A stretch of DNA of 64,000 bases from Hydrotalea sandarakina (GTDB taxonomy: Bacteria; Bacteroidota; Bacteroidia; Chitinophagales; Chitinophagaceae): positions 2,501 to 66,500 of the forward strand of contig NZ_QKZV01000009.1 of NCBI RefSeq assembly GCF_003254115.1, given 5' to 3'. Positions 56,354 to 64,000 of the stretch are shown here, in pieces. The notes under the pieces were generated by a model. The model was not told the DNA's origin. It was given only the letters and a program-made list of their open reading frames with translations, and ran no database searches. Positions within the stretch are counted from its first letter, which is position 1. Every line of letters starts with the position of its first letter. A program made the translations under genes and the position numbers.

Positions 56354-56361
56354 TACTTTTG
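56354..56361 (+). promoter_or_regulatory. prpBCD promoter -7 box
   Basis: TACTTTTG, exact TAnnTTTG, about 60 bases before the prpB ATG. Confidence 0.55.
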
Positions 56362-56420
56362 TGGCTGCATAAATTATTATTTAATGCTTGTCTTTTATAC
56401 ATTTTTTTAAATCGTTCATC

Positions 56421-57320
56421 ATGCAGCAGTCAATTGTATCAGGTTCGCCCGGCTTTAGGTTTAAAGAAGCCATGCAAAACGAAAAACCGCTTCAAATAGT
56501 GGGCACCATTAATGCCAACCATGCTTTACTGGCTACCCAAAGCGGATTTAAAGCTATTTATTTGTCAGGTGGTGGTGTAGCAGCCGGTTCTTTGGGCATT
56601 CCCGATTTAGGCATTACCACATTAGAAGATGTTTTAATTGATATAAACAGAATTACCAATGTTACCGATACCCCGCTATTGGTAGATGTAGATACCGGAT
56701 TTGGATCATCTGCTTTTAATATAGCACGAACCGTAAAATCGCTTATCAAAGCAGGAGCCGCTGCATTGCATATTGAAGACCAGGTAGGTGCTAAACGTTG
56801 CGGACATCGCCCCGGTAAAGAAGTGGTAAGCAAGGAAGAAATGGTTGACCGTATAAAGGCGGCTGTGGACGCTAAAACCGATGAGCACTTTGTAATAGGT
56901 GCCCGTACTGATGCTTTAGCCAATGAAGGCTTAGAAAAAACTTTGGAAAGAGCTGTTGCTTATAAAGAAGCAGGGGCTGATTTTATTTTTGCCGAAGCAA
57001 TAACAAACATTAGTTATTATCAGAAATTTGTAGATGCAACCGGCATTCCGGTATTGGCCAATATTACAGAGTTCGGAATGACCCCATTATATACCGTTCA
57101 GGAATTGCGCGATGCAGGGGTTGGCTTGGTATTATATCCCTTATCTGCATTTAGAGCAGCAAATAAAGCAGCTTTGAATGTGTACCAACATATTCGTACC
57201 GATGGTACACAGAAAAATGTTTTAGATACCATGCAAACCCGTGAAGAACTTTATAAAAGCATTGGCTATTATGAATATGAACAAAAAATTGATAACCTTT
57301 TTAAAAAAAATAAACAATGA
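56421..57320 (+). CDS. prpB: Methylisocitrate lyase
   Basis: Splits 2-methylisocitrate into pyruvate and succinate, the last step of the methylcitrate cycle. 299 residues; the (beta/alpha)8 phosphoenolpyruvate-mutase fold shows [13 protein letters not shown], the Mg-binding VDVDTGFG, and the catalytic loop [10 protein letters not shown] with its Cys. Start at the ATG at 56421; the TTG at 56388 is rejected. First gene of prpBCD; its stop overlaps the prpC start (ATGA). Confidence 0.96.
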   Translation: MQQSIVSGSPGFRFKEAMQNEKPLQIVGTINANHALLATQSGFKAIYLSGGGVAAGSLGIPDLGITTLEDVLIDINRITNVTDTPLLVDVDTGFGSSAFNIARTVKSLIKAGAAALHIEDQVGAKRCGHRPGKEVVSKEEMVDRIKAAVDAKTDEHFVIGARTDALANEGLEKTLERAVAYKEAGADFIFAEAITNISYYQKFVDATGIPVLANITEFGMTPLYTVQELRDAGVGLVLYPLSAFRAANKAALNVYQHIRTDGTQKNVLDTMQTREELYKSIGYYEYEQKIDNLFKKNKQ

Positions 57321-58468
57321 CAGAAAATACAACACCCACACCAAAGCCCAAAAAAAGCGTAGCGCTTTCCGGTATTGTTGCCGGTAATACGGCTCTTTGC
57401 ACAGTTGGTAAAAGTGGTAACGATTTGCATTACCGCGGCTATAATATTCTTGACTTAGCCGAAAAAGCAGAATTTGAAGAAGTAGCTTATTTACTGATTC
57501 ACGGCGAATTACCCAATAAAGCACAATTAGCTGCCTATAAAACTAAATTAAAGTCATTAAGAGGTTTGCCTGTAGTGGTAAAACAAGTGTTGCAACATAT
57601 TCCTGCCGCCGCACACCCAATGGATGTGTTACGTACAGCCGTATCCGTTATGGGAACCATATTACCTGAAAAAGAAGACCACAATGTGGCAGGAGCGAAA
57701 GATATTGCTGATAAATTGTTGGCATCACTCAGTTCTGCATTATTATATTGGTACCACTTTTCACACAACGGTAAACAAATTGATGTAGAAACAGATGATG
57801 ATAGCATAGGTGCACATTTTTTACATTTATTACATGGCAAAAAACCAAGTAAATCTTGGGAAAGAGCCATGCATACTTCATTAATTTTATATGCTGAACA
57901 CGAATTCAATGCATCTACTTTTACCGGACGCGTAATTGCTGGAACTGCCTCTGATTTTTATTCGGCCATTACAGGAGCTATTGGCGCATTACGTGGACCC
58001 AAACATGGTGGTGCGAATGAAGTAGCTTATGATATTCAAAGCCGCTATACCTCGGCCGATGAAGCAGAACAAGACATTAAAAAAAGGTTGGAAAATAAAG
58101 AAGTAATCATTGGCTTTGGCCACCCTGTTTACACCATTTCCGACCCGCGTAATGTGGTAATTAAAAAAATTGCTCACGACCTTTCAAAAGAAGCCAATGA
58201 CATGCAACTATATCAGGTTGCAGAACGCATTGAAACCATAATGTGGAATGAGAAAAAAATGTTCCCCAATCTCGATTGGTTTTCAGCAGTATCTTATCAT
58301 TTAATGGGTGTACCTACTGCCATGTTTACCCCTTTGTTCGTTGTTGCAAGAGTTACCGGTTGGAGCGCACATATTATTGAACAAAGGCAAGATGGAAAAA
58401 TCATTCGTCCAAGCGCAAACTACACAGGCCCTGAAAACAGAGATTTTGTACCCATAGAAAAACGTTAA
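57317..58468 (+). CDS. prpC: 2-Methylcitrate synthase
   Basis: Condenses propionyl-CoA with oxaloacetate. 383 residues of the citrate synthase family, in the short form typical of PrpC. Catalytic residues: His in GPKHGGANE, His in GFGHPVY, and the Asp of the PNLDWFSA segment. The start overlaps the prpB stop by four bases, so translation is coupled. Assignment as methylcitrate rather than citrate synthase comes from the neighbours prpB and prpD. Confidence 0.95.
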   Translation: MTENTTPTPKPKKSVALSGIVAGNTALCTVGKSGNDLHYRGYNILDLAEKAEFEEVAYLLIHGELPNKAQLAAYKTKLKSLRGLPVVVKQVLQHIPAAAHPMDVLRTAVSVMGTILPEKEDHNVAGAKDIADKLLASLSSALLYWYHFSHNGKQIDVETDDDSIGAHFLHLLHGKKPSKSWERAMHTSLILYAEHEFNASTFTGRVIAGTASDFYSAITGAIGALRGPKHGGANEVAYDIQSRYTSADEAEQDIKKRLENKEVIIGFGHPVYTISDPRNVVIKKIAHDLSKEANDMQLYQVAERIETIMWNEKKMFPNLDWFSAVSYHLMGVPTAMFTPLFVVARVTGWSAHIIEQRQDGKIIRPSANYTGPENRDFVPIEKR

Positions 58469-58499
58469 TCCTATTCGTAATAAATAAAATAATTTAAGA

Positions 58500-59951
58500 A
58501 TGTCACAACACATTAGCAATGAACGTCCCCAACCTGATACAGTTTTAACCGACATAGTTGATTATGTATTGAATTATGAAATTAAAAATGAACTTGCTTG
58601 GAAAACTGCACATTACTGTTTGCTGGACACTTTAGGTTGTGGATTTGAAGCGCTCACTTATCCTGCCTGTACCAAATTATTAGGTCCCATTGTACATGGC
58701 ACTATTGTTCCCAATGGCGCAAAGGTTCCGGGAACTCAATTTCAGTTAGATCCGGTTCAGGCAGCATTCAATATTGGCGCCATGATTCGGTGGCTTGATT
58801 TTAATGATACCTGGCTGGCTGCAGAGTGGGGACACCCATCTGATAATTTAGGAGGCATTTTGGCAACAGCCGATTGGCTTTCGCGCACTTATGTTGCAGC
58901 CGGCAAACCTGCTTTATTAATGAAAGATGTATTAGATGCCATGATCAGAGCCCATGAAATTCAGGGAGTCTTGGCATTAGAAAACTCATTTAATAAAGTG
59001 GGATTAGACCATGTCTTATTAGTGAAAGTGGCTTCAACAGCGGTAGTGGGTAAACTCATCGGTTTAACCCGTGATGAATTAATTAATGCTGTTTCCAATG
59101 CGTTTCTCGATGGTCATTCTTTACGCACCTATCGCCATGCTCCCAACACCGGAAGTCGAAAATCATGGGCAGCGGGTGATGCTACGTCAAGGGCTGTACG
59201 TTTAGCATTAATTGCTAAAACCGGCGAAATGGGATATCCTTCCGTGCTTACAGCGCCCAAATGGGGCTTTTACGATGTGCTATTCAAAGGAAACACTTTC
59301 CAATTTCAACGCGATTATGGCTCGTATGTAATGGAAAATGTTTTATTTAAAATATCATTCCCTGCTGAGTTCCACGCCCAAACTGCGGTTGAAGCTGCAA
59401 TGACTATACATAAACAGTTACAAGCAATGGGCAAATCATCCAATGATATAAAACACATAACAATTCGCACGCATGAAGCTGCCATTCGCATTATTGATAA
59501 AAAAGGCCCATTGAATAATCCGGCCGATCGTGACCACTGTATTCAGTACATGGTTGCCATACCGCTTATCTTTGGTCGCCTAACAGCTGCCGATTATGAA
59601 GACAATGTGGCTGCTGATAGCCGAATTGATGCTTTGCGCGAAAAAATTACTTGTGTTGAAGACCCTCAATTTACCAGAGATTACCACGATCCGGAAAAAC
59701 GCTCAATTGCAAACGCGCTTACAGTTGAATTAAATGATGGAACTCAATTAAATGAAGTTGTGGTAGAATACCCTATTGGCCATAAGCGCAGAAGAGAAGA
59801 GGGTATTCCGGAATTATTGAAAAAGTTCAAAATTAATTTGGCACGCAAATTCCCTGAGAAACAACAGCAAAACATTTTGAACATTGCATTAAACTACAAC
59901 ACGCTTATCAATACTCACGTAGATGAGTTTGTTGATTTAATGGTAATATAG
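58500..59951 (+). CDS. prpD: 2-Methylcitrate dehydratase
   Basis: Dehydrates 2-methylcitrate to 2-methyl-cis-aconitate. 483 residues of the MmgE/PrpD family, full length: [12 protein letters not shown] near the N-terminus, [32 protein letters not shown] and [10 protein letters not shown] in the core. The family needs no iron-sulfur cluster. It lies 31 bases after prpC and completes an operon for propionate use or detoxification, with a strong terminator after it. An aconitase for the rehydration step is not in the window. Confidence 0.96.
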   Translation: MSQHISNERPQPDTVLTDIVDYVLNYEIKNELAWKTAHYCLLDTLGCGFEALTYPACTKLLGPIVHGTIVPNGAKVPGTQFQLDPVQAAFNIGAMIRWLDFNDTWLAAEWGHPSDNLGGILATADWLSRTYVAAGKPALLMKDVLDAMIRAHEIQGVLALENSFNKVGLDHVLLVKVASTAVVGKLIGLTRDELINAVSNAFLDGHSLRTYRHAPNTGSRKSWAAGDATSRAVRLALIAKTGEMGYPSVLTAPKWGFYDVLFKGNTFQFQRDYGSYVMENVLFKISFPAEFHAQTAVEAAMTIHKQLQAMGKSSNDIKHITIRTHEAAIRIIDKKGPLNNPADRDHCIQYMVAIPLIFGRLTAADYEDNVAADSRIDALREKITCVEDPQFTRDYHDPEKRSIANALTVELNDGTQLNEVVVEYPIGHKRRREEGIPELLKKFKINLARKFPEKQQQNILNIALNYNTLINTHVDEFVDLMVI

Positions 59952-60010
59952 TTTAGTACAGTAAACAAACAGCATGAATCATTTTTGCTGTATTTGTTTT
60001 CTGAAAATAT

Positions 60011-60048
60011 AAAGAGGCTGTATGAACTAAATACAGCCTCTTTTTTTT
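60011..60048 (+). terminator. Terminator of prpBCD
   Basis: AAAGAGGCTGTAT pairs exactly with ATACAGCCTCTTT around GAACTAA, followed by a T-run; 60 bases after the prpD stop. Confidence 0.92.
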
Positions 60049-60130
60049 ACTTGAAATAGTTTGATTTAAACAGCACAGTAAGATGCTGAATATACAAGTG
60101 TGTTACCGTTGTTTATATTGATTAAATAAA

Positions 60131-60619
60131 CTAAGCGGGTTCTGCCTCTTTCAATAATTGCAAATGCGCCTGAAAAAGATTGCTGAGCAGGTTTTCTGAG
60201 TTTTGCTCACTTCCAATTAAATCTTGTAAGCTCACTTTATCTAATAGTTGATCAATTGAAAACTGTACCATTTGCCATAATGAACGAACAGAACAATCAA
60301 CCGAATTATTACAAAAACGCATGGCACCACTGTAATCACCGCAAAACTCTTTTGAAAACAAAGCACCACCTAACGATTTAAGTACCTGGTTTACATTAAT
60401 TTCTTTAGCAGGTCGGGCTAACACATAGCCACCTACGTTACCGGGTGTACTATTTATGTAACCGGCTTTCCGTAACAAACGGGTTAGCTTTGCTATATAT
60501 GCTTTCGTTAAGCCTTCTGCCTGGCTTAATGCAAGAATGCTCAGACCCTCGTTGTCTTTGCAACGTGCAATGCGTATTAATATTCTTAAACCATATTCTT
60601 CCTGTGCAGTTATTTTCAT
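60131..60619 (-). CDS. Rrf2 family transcription regulator, IscR-like
   Basis: 162 residues. An N-terminal winged helix (KITAQEEYGLRILIRIA, then SQAEGLTKAYIAKLTRLLRKAGYI) is followed by three cysteines C93, C103 and C109 in the position where IscR/RsrR-type proteins bind an iron-sulfur cluster. It lies at the 3' end of the suf genes, 55 bases after the sufT-like gene and in the same direction, so it probably senses cluster status and controls the operon. Regulation is inferred from position and cysteines. Confidence 0.9.
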   Translation of the reverse strand: MKITAQEEYGLRILIRIARCKDNEGLSILALSQAEGLTKAYIAKLTRLLRKAGYINSTPGNVGGYVLARPAKEINVNQVLKSLGGALFSKEFCGDYSGAMRFCNNSVDCSVRSLWQMVQFSIDQLLDKVSLQDLIGSEQNSENLLSNLFQAHLQLLKEAEPA

Positions 60620-60674
60620 GTTGATTGATTTAATTTTTCAATTAACAGAATATTTTACGGATAAATCATTAGAA

Positions 60675-60986
60675 TTATAGGAAACCCAATGTTAATTGGG
60701 CAGCTTCGCTCATCATACTTTTATCCCAAGGTGGATTCCAAACCACAGAAACATGTACATCATTTACCCCTTCAATTGCTCGCACTTTTTGGTCAACCTC
60801 AATAGGCAATTCCTGTGCAGCTGGGCAACTTGGTGCGGTTAATGTCATTACAATTTGAACATTATTAATCGGCAATACTTTCACCTCATAAATCAATCCC
60901 AACTCATATATATCTACCGGAATTTCCGGATCATAAATTTGATGGAGTACTTCAATTACTTTTTCCCGCAATACTTCAGGTTCCAT
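60675..60986 (-). CDS. SufT/MIP18-type iron-sulfur assembly protein (DUF59)
   Basis: 103 residues of the MIP18/PaaD-like family: YDPEIPVDIYELGLIYEVKV at the start and LTAPSCPAAQELP with the conserved Cys, ending in VVWNPPWDKSMMSEAA. Such proteins help put Fe-S clusters into target proteins. The gene is between sufE (12 bases away) and the Rrf2 regulator, a common order in Bacteroidota suf operons. Confidence 0.92.
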   Translation of the reverse strand: MEPEVLREKVIEVLHQIYDPEIPVDIYELGLIYEVKVLPINNVQIVMTLTAPSCPAAQELPIEVDQKVRAIEGVNDVHVSVVWNPPWDKSMMSEAAQLTLGFL

Positions 60987-60998
60987 GTGTATTCAATT

Positions 60999-61433
60999 TT
61001 AAGAATGTATTGATTGAAAAGCCAAAGCATAATTTTTCATTTGCTGAATCATAGCCCTTAAACCGTTTGAACGAGTTTGTGCCAAATGCGACATCATACC
61101 AATATCTTGCAAAAAGCCCAACTTAGCTTGTAAAATTTCATCAGGTGTAAGTCCCGATAATACTTTAATTAACAAGCTTACCAAACCTTTTACAATAACG
61201 GCATCACTATCCGCTTTAAAATACACTTTACCATTTTCAAAGTTGGCCACTAACCAAACAGTTGACTGACAACCTTTAATTATATTTTCTTCCAGTTTGT
61301 ATTTTGCATCAAGGGGTGGCAGTTGTTTACCCAACTCAATAATATATTCATATTTTTCTTCCCAACTGTCTAACAACGAAAAAGCTTCAACAATCTCTGC
61401 TTCTCTTGCCGCTATGGTATTGGATTCACTCAT
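60999..61433 (-). CDS. sufE: Cysteine desulfuration protein SufE
   Basis: Takes sulfur from SufS and passes it to the scaffold. 144 residues from the ATG at 61431-61433, one base after the sufS stop. The acceptor Cys is C55 in IIKGCQSTVW. The earlier in-frame ATG (61463) would overlap sufS by 29 bases and is less likely. GFLQDIGMMSHLAQTRSNGLRAM is the typical C-terminal helix. Confidence 0.96.
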   Translation of the reverse strand: MSESNTIAAREAEIVEAFSLLDSWEEKYEYIIELGKQLPPLDAKYKLEENIIKGCQSTVWLVANFENGKVYFKADSDAVIVKGLVSLLIKVLSGLTPDEILQAKLGFLQDIGMMSHLAQTRSNGLRAMIQQMKNYALAFQSIHS

Positions 61434-61434
61434 A

Positions 61435-62685
61435 CTATAAAAGCATTTTAATTGATTTTTCAATTCCTTTCACTAAAGCATCAACCTCTTCAAAAGTATT
61501 ATACATGGCAAATGAAGCACGAACGGTACCGGGAATACCAAACCGATGCATTAAAGGTTGTGTACAATGATGACCGGTACGAACTGCAATTGCCTGATTA
61601 TCTAATAAAACCCCCATATCTTGTGGGTGAATATTTTTTACCAGAAATGATATTACGCCGGTTTTATTTTGGGCTGTACCATAAATACGTAGATCATCTA
61701 TTTGCAACATTTTATCGGTTGCATAAGCCAATAACGCATTTTCGTGCGCCTGAATTTTTTCAATACCGGTTTGCTGCATAAAATCAATAGCGGCTTTCAA
61801 AGCAACAGTGTCAGCAATATTAGGCGTACCGGCCTCATATTTGTAGGGCAGAACAGCATAAGTAGTTTTTTCAAAACTCACTTCCTTAATCATTTCCCCA
61901 CCGCCCATAAAAACCGGCATGCTTTCAAGTAATGCTTTTTTGCCGTATAGTACACCCACTCCGGTTGGCCCGTAAATTTTATGGCCTGAAAAAGCATAGA
62001 AATCGCAATTTAGTTGCTGCACCTGAATATTTAAGTGAACAGTTGCTTGTGCACCATCAACTAACACCAATGCACCTACGTTATGTGCCATAGTTATAAT
62101 ATCGCTTATGGGATTGATAGTACCTAAGCTATTAGACACATAAGTAATTGCTACCAGTTTTGTTTTAGGCGATAACAGCTTTTCAAATTCTTCCATAATT
62201 AGTTCACCGGCATCATTTACGGGAACTACTTTTAAAACAGCTTTTTTTTCAGCACATAAAATTTGCCATGGAACAATATTAGAGTGGTGTTCCATAGCAG
62301 AAATTAAAATTTCATCACCTTCATGTATATTTTGCTTACCCCAAGTATTGGCAACCAAATTAATTGACTCAGTTGTGCCACGGGTAAAAATAATTTCCTC
62401 GGGTGCTGCTGCACCAATAAAAGATTGAACCGCCAAACGGGTAGCTTCATAAGCTGTGGTAGCTTCTTCAGCCAAAGTGTGAATGCCGCGATGTATGTTG
62501 GCATTCGTATTCACATAAAAATCGCGCAAAGCATTAATAACTGCCCAAGGCTTTTGTGTAGTTGCCGCATTATCTAAATAAACTATGGGCTTGTTGTTTA
62601 TAGTACGCTGTAATAAAGGGAATTGTGAACGAATTTCACTAACAGGTAACGTATTGAATATTGCACTTGCGGTTTCCATAATCAT
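61435..62685 (-). CDS. sufS: Cysteine desulfurase SufS
   Basis: PLP enzyme that removes sulfur from cysteine. 416 residues: YLDNAATTQKP near the start, the PLP lysine K236 in FSGHKIYGPTG, and the active-site C374 in GHHCTQPLM, which place it in the group II (SufS) desulfurases. It starts one base after the sufD stop and is translated just ahead of sufE, its sulfur acceptor. Confidence 0.97.
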   Translation of the reverse strand: MIMETASAIFNTLPVSEIRSQFPLLQRTINNKPIVYLDNAATTQKPWAVINALRDFYVNTNANIHRGIHTLAEEATTAYEATRLAVQSFIGAAAPEEIIFTRGTTESINLVANTWGKQNIHEGDEILISAMEHHSNIVPWQILCAEKKAVLKVVPVNDAGELIMEEFEKLLSPKTKLVAITYVSNSLGTINPISDIITMAHNVGALVLVDGAQATVHLNIQVQQLNCDFYAFSGHKIYGPTGVGVLYGKKALLESMPVFMGGGEMIKEVSFEKTTYAVLPYKYEAGTPNIADTVALKAAIDFMQQTGIEKIQAHENALLAYATDKMLQIDDLRIYGTAQNKTGVISFLVKNIHPQDMGVLLDNQAIAVRTGHHCTQPLMHRFGIPGTVRASFAMYNTFEEVDALVKGIEKSIKMLL

Positions 62686-62686
62686 A

Positions 62687-64000
62687 TTAACTGGTTTGCA
62701 CAGCCAGCCTGTTTACAATAATATCTTCAATGTGCTCACGTAACGATTCTATATTTATTTTATCAATTACATCATTGGCAAATGCTAACAACAACATGGC
62801 TTTCGCCTGTGCTGCATCAATTCCACGTGAACGCAAATAAAATAAAGCTTCTTCATCTAACCTTCCCACTGTACATCCGTGTGAGCATTTTACATCATCG
62901 GCAAAAATTTCTAATTGTGGCTTAGTGTTTACAGAAGCATTATCACTCAGTAAAATATTTTTATTGCTTTGGTAAGCATTGGTTTTCTGCGCTTGAGGTC
63001 TTACATAAATTTTACCGCTAAATACACCGGTGCTACTTCCGTCTAAAATTCCTTTATACAATTCGTTACTAAAACAGTTGGGCTCACGGTTATCTACCAA
63101 GGTATGATTGTCGGCATGTGTACTTCCATTTAACAAATACAAACCATACATGTGGGCTTCATTACCGGCTTTTTCCATTATTATATTGGTATTATTTCGC
63201 AACATACCACCGGTTAATGTAGCTACTACCGTGTGTACAAAGCTTTTACCAATTTGACGAATATGTGTGGTATTCACCTGATTGGCGTTTGCAACATCTG
63301 CTTGCAACTTGTAATATTCAAATTGTGCATTTTCAGCTACTACTACTTCCATTACTTCATTAATAAAACTATCGGTATTTCCTATGGTAGCATAATGTTC
63401 AACAATTTTTAATGAAGCAGACTCTGAAATATATACCAAACTACGCGGTTGCGCTAAAACCGGATTTTTTTGTGTGTTACACAAATGATAAACATAAAAC
63501 GGTAAATCTATTTGTGCATTTTTAGGAACATACACAAACACACCACCGTTAATAAAGCTGGTATTTAAAGCATGTACACCATCTTTAATATACAAACTGC
63601 TTTTACCTAAATGTGCTTTTACCAACTCGGCATATGTGGAATCAGACAGTGCTTTTTCCAAAGGCAGCACCACCAACTCTTTTGAACGAATGTTTGAAAG
63701 TGAAGCATCATAAACACCATTTACAAATATCAACTCATTAGCTTCGTTACTATTAGGCAAACGTGTCTGTTGCAAAAATTGCTGTTCAATCGAAACAGTA
63801 TTTTCACTTAATTCGAAGGGCTTTTTGAACAACTGGCTAACAGGTGTATAACGCCATTCTTCATTTTTATAAGAAGGAATACCATTTACCTGAAAATTTT
63901 CAAATGCCTTTAAACGAATTTCGTTTAGTACAGCATCTGCTTGCTGCGTTTGCAATGCACTAAACTTTTCCTGTATATATGCCGATTCTGAAATTGCCAT
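62687..64000 (-). CDS. sufD: Fe-S assembly scaffold component SufD
   Basis: Component of the SufBCD scaffold. 437 residues; the start codon is the last three bases of the window. Visible: YKNEEWRYTPVSQLFKK in the N-terminal helical part, the right-handed beta-helix core and the conserved DDVKCSHGCTVGRLDEEALFYLRSRG segment at the C-terminus. The gene is complete; sufC and sufB are expected just beyond the edge. Confidence 0.95.
   Translation of the reverse strand: MAISESAYIQEKFSALQTQQADAVLNEIRLKAFENFQVNGIPSYKNEEWRYTPVSQLFKKPFELSENTVSIEQQFLQQTRLPNSNEANELIFVNGVYDASLSNIRSKELVVLPLEKALSDSTYAELVKAHLGKSSLYIKDGVHALNTSFINGGVFVYVPKNAQIDLPFYVYHLCNTQKNPVLAQPRSLVYISESASLKIVEHYATIGNTDSFINEVMEVVVAENAQFEYYKLQADVANANQVNTTHIRQIGKSFVHTVVATLTGGMLRNNTNIIMEKAGNEAHMYGLYLLNGSTHADNHTLVDNREPNCFSNELYKGILDGSSTGVFSGKIYVRPQAQKTNAYQSNKNILLSDNASVNTKPQLEIFADDVKCSHGCTVGRLDEEALFYLRSRGIDAAQAKAMLLLAFANDVIDKINIESLREHIEDIIVNRLAVQTS

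Overview
The window comes from a Bacteroidota chromosome, most likely a Chitinophagaceae-type genome; family level is inference. The evidence is many promoter -7 boxes of the TAnnTTTG type, a DUF4290-murA pair, an IPExxxVDY-family protein, DUF4834, SPI/SPII signal peptides on about a third of the genes, low GC and no classical Shine-Dalgarno pattern before most starts. No rRNA, tRNA, CRISPR array, transposase or prophage was seen. Most of the window is ordinary core genome with short operons on both strands.

Left part (1-27.6 kb): a Tat-exported Gfo/Idh/MocA oxidoreductase (cut by the left edge), Mn-type superoxide dismutase, a class A beta-lactamase-like protein, FeoB, a PA-domain secreted protein with no peptidase domain, an IPExxxVDY protein and pterin dehydratase, the C-terminal half of a split transketolase, a three-domain GH18/deacetylase/glycosyltransferase fusion, a stand-alone N-terminal half of carbamoyl-phosphate synthase, Bcp peroxiredoxin, a SemiSWEET, an SGNH hydrolase, a GH63-like glucosidase with a glucose-dehydrogenase-like SDR, DUF4290-murA, pheS, recO, an amidohydrolase and a PSMA-like M28 peptidase.

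Middle accessory island (about 27.7-33.8 kb): visibly more AT-rich. It holds unrecognised lipoproteins, each followed by small outer-membrane beta-barrel proteins. Two of these modules are headed by near-identical 157-bp promoter regions (27736-27892 and 30354-30510). It ends with a lipoprotein carrying a glycine-zipper C-terminus, followed by a 62-residue two-helix membrane protein; this looks like a toxin/immunity-type pair but has no known homologue that I recognise. This island is the best candidate for something undescribed.

Right part (33.8-64 kb): an RND efflux operon (TolC, adaptor, AcrB-type pump, PII-like protein, DUF2892 protein) is divergent from thioredoxin. The shared intergenic region holds two CRP/FNR-type palindromes, each exactly 29.5 bp from its promoter box. 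Next come a cobalamin riboswitch in front of a eukaryote-like class Ia ribonucleotide reductase (nrdB-nrdA), a PAS protein, a HAD phosphatase, a periplasmic GH13 alpha-glucosidase, rimP-nusA-infB with a leader hairpin, a SurA-like isomerase, the methylcitrate cycle operon prpBCD with a candidate operator, and a suf operon (sufD-sufS-sufE-sufT-like, then an IscR-like Rrf2 regulator) running off the right edge.

Several apparent long N-termini were shortened where promoter boxes, upstream genes or signal peptides decide the start; these choices are stated in the entries.
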